Of a stretch of DNA of 64,000 nucleotides, positions 25,585 to 34,376 are shown piece after piece (the first letter of the stretch is position 1; each line of letters opens with the position of its first letter). The notes below the pieces were generated by a model. The model was given only the letters and a program-made list of their open reading frames with translations, had not been told where the DNA came from and did no database searches. The translations under genes and the position numbers were made by a program. Source of the stretch: Leptospira noumeaensis (lineage in GTDB: Bacteria; Spirochaetota; Leptospiria; Leptospirales; Leptospiraceae). Where the stretch lies: positions 1 through 64,000 of the forward strand of contig NZ_RQFK01000026.1 of NCBI RefSeq assembly GCF_004770765.1, in the 5' to 3' direction.

Positions 25585-28341
25585 TTACTTCTTTCTTCGG
25601 CTAGACTTTCTTTCCGATCCACCACCAGAACTAGTTGTAGATGAAACTTGCGCTTTGGTTTTGTTCGACTTAACTTCATTTCCAAACATATCCACTTCCG
25701 CCCTTTGCTCCTCTCCAATTTTTTTGTATTCTTTTGGTGAGGATTCATCTTGGTTACGATCGGATTCAGTGACTTCAATTTTTAAGAGAAAAGAAACCAC
25801 TTCATTTTTAAGACTTTCAACCAACTGGTCAAACATCTTAAATCCTTGGAGTTTGTATTCAATGAGCGGATTTTTTTCGCCATATCCGACCGTCCAAATT
25901 CCTTCCTTCAAATGATCCATTGCATACAAATGTTCTTTCCATCTATGATCCAAAATGTCTAAAAACACATTCCTTTCAATAGATCGCCAAACTTCTTCCC
26001 CAATGGATGAAACTTTGAATTCATAAAGGTCTTTTACCAATTTAGAAACAATCTCAAATACTTTGAGTTGAGGGTTTGCTTCTTTTTTAAATTGTTTTCC
26101 ATCTATGATTTCTGTGATTCCTAAACTTTGTAACCATTCATTGAGTGAATCAGTTTCCCAAGCGTCTACGTTATTACCTTCGCAATATAAAATGACTTGG
26201 TTTTCCACTACTTCATCAAAAAAATCCGCGATGGTTCTCGACATATTCCCTTTGTCTAAAAGTTCATTTCGGATTCCATAGATATAGATTCTTTGACGGT
26301 TCATCACATCATCATACTCTAACAAATGTTTTCTGATATCAAAGTTATGACCTTCCACACGTTTTTGCGCACGGGCAATGGCATTCGATACCATATTATG
26401 TTCTAACTCTTGGCCTTCAGGCATTTTGAGTGTATCCATAATTCGAGCAATTCGATCCGATCCAAATATTCGCATCAAATCATCTTGTAAGGATAGATAA
26501 AATCTAGAAGAACCTGGATCCCCTTGTCTACCAGAACGACCTCGAAGTTGGTTATCAATTCGGCGTGATTCATGTCGTTCCGAACCAATGATATGTAATC
26601 CACCAGCTCCGATTACAAAATCATGATCTACTTTCCATTTTTTTGCTTCTGTTAGAATTTTATTACATTCTTTTTTGATACTATCGTTTCTTATTTCAGA
26701 TATCTTTGTTTCTGCCTCATCAAACTTCTGTTTGATTAAGTTTTCACGAAAACTATAAATTACTTCTAAATCAGCTTTGGTTTTAATACCTAAAGAATCA
26801 CTAAGATCATCTAACTTCTCAAGATCCTCTTTGTATTTTGGTGCCCCACCAAGGACAATATCCGTTCCCCGGCCTGCCATGTTCGTAGCAATGGTAATCG
26901 CTCCAGGTCGGCCAGCATTGGCTACAATTTCCGATTCTCTTTCGTGTTGTTTTGCGTTCAAAACGTTATGCGCAATTCCATGTGAAGTGAGAAGTTTAGA
27001 CAGTACTTCCGATTTTTCAATGGAGATTGTACCCACAAGTACTGGTTGTTTTTTAGATACCTTTTCTTGGATGTCTTTTACTACAGCATCAAACTTTTCT
27101 CGTTCTGTTTTATATACTCGATCTGCCATATCCAAACGTTGGATTTTCAAATTGGAAGGAATCACAATCACATCTAAATTATAGATTTTTTTGAATTCTT
27201 CTGCTTCCGTGTCCGCAGTTCCTGTCATACCAGCTAACTTTTTATAAATACGGAAATAGTTTTGGAAAGTGATGGAAGCCAAGGTTTGTGATTCACGGGC
27301 AATGGTTACCCCTTCTTTTGCTTCCAAAGATTGGTGTAATCCGTCAGAATAACGTCGTCCCTTCATCAAACGGCCAGTGAACTCATCCACAATGATGACT
27401 TCTCCGTCTTGTACTACATAATCTTTGTCTCTATAAAATATCTTATGAGCTTTGAGTGCTTGTTGTACGTGATGAACAAGCTCTATGTTTTCTGCTTGAT
27501 AAAGGTTTTCAACACCTAACAACTCCTCCACATGATGAACACCCGCTTCTGATAAAATTACATTTTTTGCCTTTTCATCAATCTCGTAGTCTTCACCCTC
27601 AATGAGTTTAGGGATGATTTTATTTACTTTAATATATTTGTCTGTCGATTCTTCTGCAGGTCCAGAAATGATGAGAGGAGTTCTTGCTTCGTCCACTAAA
27701 ATGGAATCCACCTCATCCACAATGGCAAAGTTATGTTGTCTTTGTACACGGTGTTCTTTGTAACTCACCATGTTATCCCGTAAATAATCAAAACCAAACT
27801 CGTTATTAGTTCCATAGGTGATGTCAGAATTGTATGCAACTTTTCTTTCTTCATGATCCATATCATGTTGAATGACACCAACAGAAACCTTTAAAAATTC
27901 AAATACAGGACGCATCCAATTCGCATCCCTTTTCGCCAAATAGTCGTTAACAGTAACAACATGAACACCTTCATCAGAAAGTGCATTCAGATAAATAGGC
28001 AAGGTAGATGTTAAAGTTTTACCTTCACCTGTTTTCATTTCAGAAATATTACCCCAATGTAAGGAAATACCACCCATCATCTGCACATCAAAATGACGCA
28101 TACCCAAAGTGCGGTAGGCCACTTCACGAACCGTTGCAAATGCTTCAGGCAAAATATCATCCAAAGTTTCACCAGAGGCCAATCTTTCTTTAAACTTAAT
28201 GGTTTGAGCGGATAACGTTTCATCATCCATAGCCTTGATTGTCGGCTCAAAAGAATTGATAGCGTCTACAATTGGATTTAATCTTTTTAAATCCCTTTCA
28301 TACTTACTGCCGAATAAAATTGTTAATATTTTTTGAAACAT
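25585..28341 (-). CDS. secA: Protein translocase ATPase SecA
   Basis: A 918-residue SecA. Walker A is MKTGEGKT (near 100), followed by [15 protein letters not shown]. The DEAD-box is [21 protein letters not shown]. The preprotein cross-linking domain follows, then motif [10 protein letters not shown] and [14 protein letters not shown], and [16 protein letters not shown] with a helical scaffold to the end. The C-terminus is Ser/Lys-rich and lacks the Cys-rich zinc tail that binds SecB in proteobacteria. It drives preproteins through SecYEG at the inner membrane. It is preceded by a GATase-like gene 10 bases upstream and is probably co-transcribed with it. Confidence 0.97.
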   Translation of the reverse strand: MFQKILTILFGSKYERDLKRLNPIVDAINSFEPTIKAMDDETLSAQTIKFKERLASGETLDDILPEAFATVREVAYRTLGMRHFDVQMMGGISLHWGNISEMKTGEGKTLTSTLPIYLNALSDEGVHVVTVNDYLAKRDANWMRPVFEFLKVSVGVIQHDMDHEERKVAYNSDITYGTNNEFGFDYLRDNMVSYKEHRVQRQHNFAIVDEVDSILVDEARTPLIISGPAEESTDKYIKVNKIIPKLIEGEDYEIDEKAKNVILSEAGVHHVEELLGVENLYQAENIELVHHVQQALKAHKIFYRDKDYVVQDGEVIIVDEFTGRLMKGRRYSDGLHQSLEAKEGVTIARESQTLASITFQNYFRIYKKLAGMTGTADTEAEEFKKIYNLDVIVIPSNLKIQRLDMADRVYKTEREKFDAVVKDIQEKVSKKQPVLVGTISIEKSEVLSKLLTSHGIAHNVLNAKQHERESEIVANAGRPGAITIATNMAGRGTDIVLGGAPKYKEDLEKLDDLSDSLGIKTKADLEVIYSFRENLIKQKFDEAETKISEIRNDSIKKECNKILTEAKKWKVDHDFVIGAGGLHIIGSERHESRRIDNQLRGRSGRQGDPGSSRFYLSLQDDLMRIFGSDRIARIMDTLKMPEGQELEHNMVSNAIARAQKRVEGHNFDIRKHLLEYDDVMNRQRIYIYGIRNELLDKGNMSRTIADFFDEVVENQVILYCEGNNVDAWETDSLNEWLQSLGITEIIDGKQFKKEANPQLKVFEIVSKLVKDLYEFKVSSIGEEVWRSIERNVFLDILDHRWKEHLYAMDHLKEGIWTVGYGEKNPLIEYKLQGFKMFDQLVESLKNEVVSFLLKIEVTESDRNQDESSPKEYKKIGEEQRAEVDMFGNEVKSNKTKAQVSSTTSSGGGSERKSSRRKK

Positions 28342-28351
28342 ACTGAGTCCG

Positions 28352-29041
28352 TTATAAATTTATAATATTTCGAAATATGGTAGTGGCTGTTTCCGCCATT
28401 ACCTTTTGTTTGCTGGTTATATCAGAAAAATCTCCAGTACCTTTTGCAATAAACTCTTTATGAACTGACTGCCAAACATTTAACATTTCTAAAGTTGGTT
28501 CTAAATGAGTTTGAAAAGCAAAAACTTTGTTTTTATAAGCAAACATCTGATTTGCATAGAATTCACTAGCAAGTAAATGTTCTGCACCGACAGGAATGTC
28601 AAAAATATCCTCATGAAGGTGAAATGCTAAAATTGATTCTTTGTTAATACCTTTAAAAATTGGATGTTCTTGTTTTAAAATTTGTAATTCAGAAAACCCT
28701 GTTTCTGGGCCTTTTGTTCCCGGCCGAACATTGGCACCTAACGCCTTCGCAATGATTTGTGAACCCAAACAAATCCCAATGAGTTTTTTGTTTGGTAATG
28801 CTGCCACGTTGTTTACGATATCGTAATATGGTTTAAAAAACTCTTGTTCGTTTGGATCAGCTACCGACTGCGGGCCACCTAACATAACAATCAAATCAAA
28901 ATTCAAATGAATTTCTGGCATCAAATGGATTCGCCTATCATAAGCATTTTGATAACTAATCCGGTAACCAGCTTCGCGAAGTAAGGGTTCTAAAATTCCT
29001 GGACCTTCACAATCTATAAATCTTATGAATACCGCTCTCAT
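28352..29041 (-). CDS. Class I glutamine amidotransferase-like protein
   Basis: A 229-residue stand-alone GATase domain of the GMP-synthase-like group. The nucleophile elbow [15 protein letters not shown] (Cys near 93), VMLGGPQSV near the oxyanion region, ETGFSEL, and the late FQTHLEPT with the catalytic His-x-Glu are all present. In the family such proteins release ammonia from glutamine or hydrolyse gamma-glutamyl bonds. No synthetase partner is nearby, so the substrate is unknown. Its ATG overlaps the stop of the upstream thioredoxin-like gene by four bases. Confidence 0.82.
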   Translation of the reverse strand: MRAVFIRFIDCEGPGILEPLLREAGYRISYQNAYDRRIHLMPEIHLNFDLIVMLGGPQSVADPNEQEFFKPYYDIVNNVAALPNKKLIGICLGSQIIAKALGANVRPGTKGPETGFSELQILKQEHPIFKGINKESILAFHLHEDIFDIPVGAEHLLASEFYANQMFAYKNKVFAFQTHLEPTLEMLNVWQSVHKEFIAKGTGDFSDITSKQKVMAETATTIFRNIINL

Positions 29042-29628
29042 AATGATTCCATTCCAAATTGGTATCGAAAGAAATTAAACTTAGCATCCTTTCGAATGAC
29101 TTCAGCCGAAGCCTGTTCTGAAATTGATCCTAAAAAATTATAATACAACCGCATAGGTTTTGTTACAAACAACATGGTCTCTGGTGTTCCGGTGATAAGC
29201 CCACCTTCTTTGACACGAAAAGGTGGTTTCATAAAAACAATAGGAACTTGGATCTTCCGATTTTTGATTTCAATTTCCATTCGTTCTTTGGCCAACTTAT
29301 AAACTTCACCAAACGGACGATCGTCGGAGATATCGGGAACGATTTGGTAAGGATCTACAATCATATATAATGCTTTAGTAGGAAACTGACTTTCGATTTC
29401 GGCATGTAAAAGATTAAGTGCAGGAATTTCTTTCCAACAAGGAACACAGTCAGGTGAGTAAACATTGAGGGCGATTTCTTCTTTTTCGAGTTTTGAGAAA
29501 GAAATTTCAGCTCCACTTGCGGTAAGTCCGGCCCAGGACTCCTCTCCAAAGTAGGAGGATTTTGCAGGGGCGCAACTAATGAGACATAAACTAAAGATTG
29601 AGATGAGAAAAGTTTTCATAAAGCCCAT
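29038..29628 (-). CDS. Thioredoxin-like lipoprotein (TlpA-type)
   Basis: A 196-residue lipoprotein. The signal ends CLISC. The thioredoxin-fold motif is NVYSPDCVPCWKEIPALN (CxxC near 61-64), and the later PIVFMKPPFRV would supply the cis-Pro region. It may act as a periplasmic or surface disulfide reductase or a cytochrome c / copper maturation factor, as related TlpA/ResA proteins do. Two in-frame ATG starts (29628 and 29619) are possible. First gene of a three-gene set with the GATase and secA. Confidence 0.75.
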   Translation of the reverse strand: MGFMKTFLISIFSLCLISCAPAKSSYFGEESWAGLTASGAEISFSKLEKEEIALNVYSPDCVPCWKEIPALNLLHAEIESQFPTKALYMIVDPYQIVPDISDDRPFGEVYKLAKERMEIEIKNRKIQVPIVFMKPPFRVKEGGLITGTPETMLFVTKPMRLYYNFLGSISEQASAEVIRKDAKFNFFRYQFGMESL

Positions 29629-29767
29629 ATATTGGACGATCCTTCCCCATGGTTTGGACTACGAGAAGGCCTGTAAAGCCCGTTTTCGAACTTTCCCTTG
29701 ACATCTGACCCCCACCCCTCAGTCTGGTCTAACATTCCACTCACTGCCTCCGGGGAATCAAAAAAAC

Positions 29768-30244
29768 ATGAGCCAATCGCATAAAGAAGACTTTGATATC
29801 GTATCCTTAATAGAACTTTGCCGGGAAAAAAAATACGAAACTTGCGTGGCTGGTTTCAGCACGATTGATAAAATCGATAAAATCACTCTTCCTAAAAAAT
29901 TAAAGAACCGTAAATTAACAGTTCAAGCATTATACGCACTTACTAATGATATGGTTCAGTGGAAATACCTTTCCTCTGAAGAAAAAGCTCTCCTCCAAGC
30001 GGAAAAAGACAAACTCGCTGGTGTTACATCCACTGCGGGAACTTCCTTTGCTCCTCATGCAGAAGAAGACATTGAAGAAGATTTTATCCCAGAAGAAGAA
30101 GCACGTAAACCAGAACTCGAAGATGGTTTCGAAGATGAGTTTGGTGACGATTCAGATGATGACGAGGATGAAGAAGAAGATGACGACTTCGACGACGACT
30201 CTGATGACGATGATGATGCAGCTGACGAGGATGAAGAGGACTAA
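29768..30244 (+). CDS. Protein with a long acidic tail, function unknown
   Basis: A 158-residue cytoplasmic protein. About 95 ordinary, Lys-rich residues are followed by about 60 that are nearly all Asp and Glu. Highly acidic tails occur in RNA polymerase delta and histone-chaperone-like proteins, but the first half does not show a known domain, so no function is given. The stop TAA at 30242 is in the same frame as the downstream DUF115-like gene, with nothing but that codon between the two frames. Confidence 0.75.
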   Translation: MSQSHKEDFDIVSLIELCREKKYETCVAGFSTIDKIDKITLPKKLKNRKLTVQALYALTNDMVQWKYLSSEEKALLQAEKDKLAGVTSTAGTSFAPHAEEDIEEDFIPEEEARKPELEDGFEDEFGDDSDDDEDEEEDDDFDDDSDDDDDAADEDEED

Positions 30245-30256
30245 GAGGTTACTCCC

Positions 30257-31675
30257 ATTCCTCTAACTCCTCTTTTTCAAAACAACCTTCTCTACAATTT
30301 TCAAACCACCGACAATTCTTATCTACACTCAAGAGTCTCCCCTGAAAAGGAGGCTTCTCGATTTCTCTCAAACCTCCGCAAAGATTCAATCCCTGTGGTT
30401 TTGGGTATTGGTGCTTTATACATTGTTAGATCTTTTACAGAATCACCAAACGAACACCAAACTATCGTTTTCTGGGAACCTCACAAAGAAATTTATGAAT
30501 TAAAAGAATTTCAATCGGAGTTACAAACCCTTGAAAACCAGGCAAAATCGAAAGGAATCCTTTGGTTTTTGATTACGGGAACCACCCCTAATTGGTCAGA
30601 ATTAAAAGCCAAAATCAATTTTCTTCCCAATGTTTCTGAATCTTTACGATCCAAATGGAGTTTGTACGCCACTCCAAGTTATGAAAGGTTGTTTCCTGAA
30701 CTTACGAAAACCTGCCAAACCTACTTTCAATCACAACAGTCCTCAAACGAAATCAACAGGAACACAATCCAACATTTCCGTCATCTATGGACTCATAACT
30801 ATTTAAAAAACAGAACCAGCCTTTTTTCTAACAAAACTAGTTTCCAATGGTTCCAATCCTTTTCAGGAAAAAATACATCCGTTTTGTTTGTGGGAGCAAG
30901 TCCAGGTTTGGAAATTGACCTACCCAAAATTCAAAAAGAAAGAAACCGTCTTCTGATTTTTGCCAGTGACACAGCTCTCGGATACCTTTTGCCAAACGGA
31001 ATCATCCCTGATTATATTGTATCTTTTGATTCAGGTCGAGGAACTAATTATCATTTTTTATTAGATGTACCAAAATATATCCCCATCATTACTTGGTTAG
31101 GTGGGTCATCTTATATTTTTGAATTAACCAATCCCAAAATTCTAGTCAATACCGGCCACCCTCTGGATCAAATTCTAGAGCATTTATTTTTGAATGGACT
31201 TGGAAAAATTTGGCCACATTATTCCAATCCCAGTTTGAATTTGCTTGGGATGGTAGATTCCCTTACGAAATCGATAGAAAATAGAAATTTTTTTATTACA
31301 GGTGTTAGTTTTTTAGCAGAACGTGGGAAATCCCATTGTAAGGGCACTGGTTACGAAAGGTATTATTTGCCAAACACGAGTCGGCTAAGAAGTTTAGAGT
31401 TTATCACCAAACGTTTGTATTCTGGCGAAAGAAAAGGCAAAAATCAAAAAGCTTGGGAAGAGATGAATCGAAAAAATTCTCTTTCTCTGTTTCAATTTTT
31501 TTCCGACGCAAAGGAAACAAATTTCCAATCCAAAAAAGATCAGGAACATTCTTTAGAAACATTTCAGGGATTTCCCCCATCGATAGCAGAACTGGCAAAG
31601 TGGGCTAACCAAGACCATTCCGGCATCATCCATAAAAAAACCCTTACCACTTGGTTGCGGTTTTCACTAAGTTAA
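30257..31675 (+). CDS. DUF115 / MptE-like (MAF-type) protein with probable ATT start
   Basis: The frame has a GTG at 30395 (426 residues), but it stays open and clearly protein-like back to 30245. The extra N-terminus, including NSYLHSRVSPEKEASRF just before VVLGIGALYIV, fits the family's usual ILHS-x-x-DPxxEA opening. Upstream there is no ATG, GTG, TTG or CTG; the only start-like codon is ATT 30257, eight bases after AGAGG. From there the protein has 472 residues. LFVGASPGLEID, ASDTALGYLLPNGIIPDYIVSFDS and the later FFITGVSFLAERGKSH mark DUF115. Relatives glycosylate flagellin or make pterin or glycan precursors; substrate unknown. Confidence 0.75.
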   Translation: MPLTPLFQNNLLYNFQTTDNSYLHSRVSPEKEASRFLSNLRKDSIPVVLGIGALYIVRSFTESPNEHQTIVFWEPHKEIYELKEFQSELQTLENQAKSKGILWFLITGTTPNWSELKAKINFLPNVSESLRSKWSLYATPSYERLFPELTKTCQTYFQSQQSSNEINRNTIQHFRHLWTHNYLKNRTSLFSNKTSFQWFQSFSGKNTSVLFVGASPGLEIDLPKIQKERNRLLIFASDTALGYLLPNGIIPDYIVSFDSGRGTNYHFLLDVPKYIPIITWLGGSSYIFELTNPKILVNTGHPLDQILEHLFLNGLGKIWPHYSNPSLNLLGMVDSLTKSIENRNFFITGVSFLAERGKSHCKGTGYERYYLPNTSRLRSLEFITKRLYSGERKGKNQKAWEEMNRKNSLSLFQFFSDAKETNFQSKKDQEHSLETFQGFPPSIAELAKWANQDHSGIIHKKTLTTWLRFSLS

Positions 31676-31857
31676 GCTCCGAATAGAACGGGTATCTCTT
31701 GTAGATTCCATTCAGCGCGTTCTTTGTTTGCGGGAATTCGATCAAAAGCTTTTGTTTTTTTGGATTTCCCCTTAGGCCGGCTTTCGATATCTTCTAAAAT
31801 TTTTTCCAGTCTCTCTTGCATGAGTAAATGCAAATTCATTTGGTCTAACATATCCAT
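31672..31857 (-). CDS. Small protein of unknown function
   Basis: A 61-residue, helical, charged protein starting MDMLDQMNLHLLMQERL. The frame is open to 31905, but GGAGG seven bases before ATG 31857 decides the start. It is convergent with and overlaps the end of the DUF115-like gene by four bases, and divergent from the HDOD gene. The pattern of hydrophobic residues in the first 30 positions suggests a coiled coil. Family unknown. Confidence 0.6.
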   Translation of the reverse strand: MDMLDQMNLHLLMQERLEKILEDIESRPKGKSKKTKAFDRIPANKERAEWNLQEIPVLFGA

Positions 31858-31964
31858 AGTGATTTCCTCCACTGTTGATATCACTATACAATTTCCCTGG
31901 GACAAAATAGAAATTGGATGGGAAAAAAATATCTATTGCGTCCAAAAGAATTTAAAATATAAGA

Positions 31965-33458
31965 GTGTTACGGGAAAAAGCGTTTGTGAATTTTCAAGAA
32001 ATTATCTCTCAATTAGAAACCGCAAAAGAATCTAGAATCAACTTTTACTTTGTTACAGAAGAACAAAATCAGGAGATATACGCATTACTTGTCCATGTAA
32101 TGGGGTATATGGATAAACTTTATTTAGTAGAAGTCATCTTCACTGTCCTCAAAGAACTTCTAATGAATGCCAATAAGGCCAACGCAAAACGTGATTACTT
32201 TACCCGTGAGAACCTAGACATACAAAACGCTGGTGACTATGCTAAGGGAATGTCCCGATTCCAAGAAAACATCATCATGAAGTGGAATGAACAATTGGAC
32301 AGGTTAGACGGCGGAAATTACTACATCAGCCTCCTCATGAAAGTGGAAGGAAAGTCTATCCACTTTGCTGTCGAAAACAACGCACCTATCACAAAAGAAG
32401 AACTAGCAAGAGTTAATCGAAGGATTGAAGTCGCTAAAAATTATAACGACCTTTCCGATGCATTTACAGACGTTTCAGACAGTACAGAATCTGCTGGTTT
32501 AGGGTTAGTACTCATCCAACTCCTCTTAAAAAACTCTGGAATTGGTTCTGAAAAATTCAAAATTTTTACAAACGACAAGATAACGCGCGCTACACTTTCT
32601 GTACCAGAAGTCACAACCCCTGTTGAAATCCAAACTGATTTAAAAACAAAACTCTTAAACGAAATTGATGGGCTTCCTCCACTCCCACATTCTCTTACAA
32701 AAATCATTCAACTATGTAACAATCCCGATTCTGACTTACATATGATTTCGCAAGAAATCGAAAAAAATCCTGCTCTCTCTGCTGATCTATTAAAACTTTC
32801 TAACTCTGCTTTTTTTGCAAATCGAAGCCAAGTCAGTTCTATCCTACAAGCGGTAAAGGTTGTAGGACTAAAAAACTTACGAAACCTTCTTTATGTATCT
32901 GGAGTTCGTAAAATTATGGATGGCCAATATGGCAAGATGATGGATGTTTGGGACCATTCCAGCCGTTGCAGTTATTACGCTCGTTATCTGGCTACAGAAA
33001 ACAACCATACCAATAAAATTGCCGATATTATTGCCGTAAGTGCCTTGTTACACGATATTGGAAAATTCCTTTTACTTTCTGTGGATCGTGGATTTTTTAA
33101 AAAAATCGAAACCTACCAACGTGGTGTTGACTCCGGTAACTCTACGTTACTAGAAGAAATGGCAATTGGACTGAGCCATCCGCAACTGGGCGCACTCCTT
33201 GCAGAAAAATGGGAATTCCCTTTAGATTTACGTGTTGCCATCGAATACCATCACAAACCTTTTTTAGCACCACCAGAACTACGCGATCTCGTTGAAGTCA
33301 TCTATATGGCAAATATGATGGCTGACTACCACGAACAAAAAAAGGGATTCTATGCGATTGACAAAATCCTACTCGCAAAATTTAATTTAGATAATATCGA
33401 TGTGTTCTCTGCTGCAGTGAACAAAATCGAACTGCTATTTAAAAAGTCTAATGAGTAA
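31965..33458 (+). CDS. GHKL-ATPase-like / HDOD fusion signalling protein
   Basis: A 497-residue cytoplasmic protein with a GTG start at 31965 (a second GTG at 31986 is possible). Residues 1-215 carry histidine-kinase-type ATP-binding boxes: FTVLKELLMNANKANAKRD (N box) and SAGLGLVLIQLLLKNSG (G box). There is no DHp phosphorylation His. From about 225 it is an HDOD domain (LPPLPHSLTKI, NSAFFANR) with an intact HD pair in ALLHDIGKFLLL. HDOD proteins link stress or second-messenger signals to motility and division. The combination suggests an ATP-gated signalling switch; no partner is certain. The ABC ATPase gene follows two bases later. Confidence 0.8.
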   Translation: MLREKAFVNFQEIISQLETAKESRINFYFVTEEQNQEIYALLVHVMGYMDKLYLVEVIFTVLKELLMNANKANAKRDYFTRENLDIQNAGDYAKGMSRFQENIIMKWNEQLDRLDGGNYYISLLMKVEGKSIHFAVENNAPITKEELARVNRRIEVAKNYNDLSDAFTDVSDSTESAGLGLVLIQLLLKNSGIGSEKFKIFTNDKITRATLSVPEVTTPVEIQTDLKTKLLNEIDGLPPLPHSLTKIIQLCNNPDSDLHMISQEIEKNPALSADLLKLSNSAFFANRSQVSSILQAVKVVGLKNLRNLLYVSGVRKIMDGQYGKMMDVWDHSSRCSYYARYLATENNHTNKIADIIAVSALLHDIGKFLLLSVDRGFFKKIETYQRGVDSGNSTLLEEMAIGLSHPQLGALLAEKWEFPLDLRVAIEYHHKPFLAPPELRDLVEVIYMANMMADYHEQKKGFYAIDKILLAKFNLDNIDVFSAAVNKIELLFKKSNE

Positions 33459-33460
33459 CA

Positions 33461-34243
33461 ATGAATGAAGTTATCCGTTTCGAATCCGTTTCTTTTGTTA
33501 GAACAGACAAAAAAATTTTAGACAATGTCAATTTTTCGTTAAATGACGGTGATTCTCTTGCCATTATAGGAAGGAACGGAGCCGGAAAAACCACTCTCAT
33601 CAATCTGCTCTTTGGTTATTCATGGCCCACAGTCGGTACAATTTCTGCATTTGGGGAAACATACGGCGAAACTCCAATGGCACCTTTACAAAATCGTATT
33701 GGGATGGTGCAACCCGGCCACCAAGAATCCTTATTACAAAGACTCACCACATTTGAAATGGTACTGACTGGTGTGATTGGAACCCTTGGGCTATACAAAG
33801 ACCCAACAGAAATGCAAGAAAAGACCGCAGAATCGTTGTTACGTTCTGTAAATTTAATCCACAAAAAAGACCAAATTTATTCCACCCTCTCTTCTGGGGA
33901 AAAAATGAAAGTTTTGTTATTACGTGCCTTTGGGGTAGGAAAAGAAATTTTAGTTTTAGATGAACCAACGGCCACCTTAGACATTACTGCCAGAACCGAT
34001 TTTGGAAAGTCCTTATTCCAATTAAAAACAAACAACCCAAAACTCACAAGAATTCTCATCACTCACAGAATCGAAGAAATTCCTGAAGACTTTTCCAAAG
34101 TGCTTTTACTAAAAGAAGGAAAGGTAATTAGTTTTGGAAATAAAAACGAAGTGTTAACCGACAAAAACCTTTCTAAACTTTATGATCTCGATTTACAAGT
34201 GAACGAAAAAAAAGGACAGTATTCCGTTACTGTCCTTTCCTAA
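33461..34243 (+). CDS. ABC transporter ATP-binding protein (stand-alone)
   Basis: A 260-residue ABC ATPase with Walker A GRNGAGKTTL, the Q-loop region GMVQPGHQE, signature LSSGEKMK, Walker B EILVLDEPTATLD and the H-loop ITHRIEEIP. The arrangement is that of single-domain importer or ModF/YlmA-type ATPases. No permease or binding protein adjoins it, so it either pairs with subunits encoded elsewhere or acts as a non-transport ATPase. It is probably co-transcribed with the HDOD gene. A hairpin lies inside its last codons. Confidence 0.85.
   Translation: MNEVIRFESVSFVRTDKKILDNVNFSLNDGDSLAIIGRNGAGKTTLINLLFGYSWPTVGTISAFGETYGETPMAPLQNRIGMVQPGHQESLLQRLTTFEMVLTGVIGTLGLYKDPTEMQEKTAESLLRSVNLIHKKDQIYSTLSSGEKMKVLLLRAFGVGKEILVLDEPTATLDITARTDFGKSLFQLKTNNPKLTRILITHRIEEIPEDFSKVLLLKEGKVISFGNKNEVLTDKNLSKLYDLDLQVNEKKGQYSVTVLS
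34214..34238 (+). terminator. Possible terminator inside the end of the ABC ATPase gene
   Basis: GGACAGTA pairs with TACTGTCC (8 bases, loop of six), preceded by an A-tract and followed by TTT. The hairpin lies within the last ten codons. The T-tract is short, so efficiency is doubtful. Confidence 0.45.
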
Positions 34244-34376
34244 AGAATTCAAAATTTCTAATCAAAATCTTAAAAGCCGCTATCAGTTGTTAACTCCTAA
34301 ATTCTGTACAGGAATTGAATCTTTGATTTGAAACTGTACCCAAGCTTTGGATACAGTGTTTTCCTTCATTTATCGA

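Noticed and set aside
26777..27184. 135-codon plus-strand frame inside secA
   Set aside because: Antisense to a conserved region of SecA; no start site or conserved pattern of its own.
29698..29733. TTGACA at 29698 as a promoter for the acidic-protein gene
   Set aside because: No acceptable -10 at 16 to 18 bases; spacing to TCTAAC is too long.
29946..30266. 106-codon frame overlapping the acidic-tail gene
   Set aside because: It is the second-frame reading of the Asp/Glu repeat (Met/Lys/Thr-rich), an artefact of repeated GAT/GAA codons.
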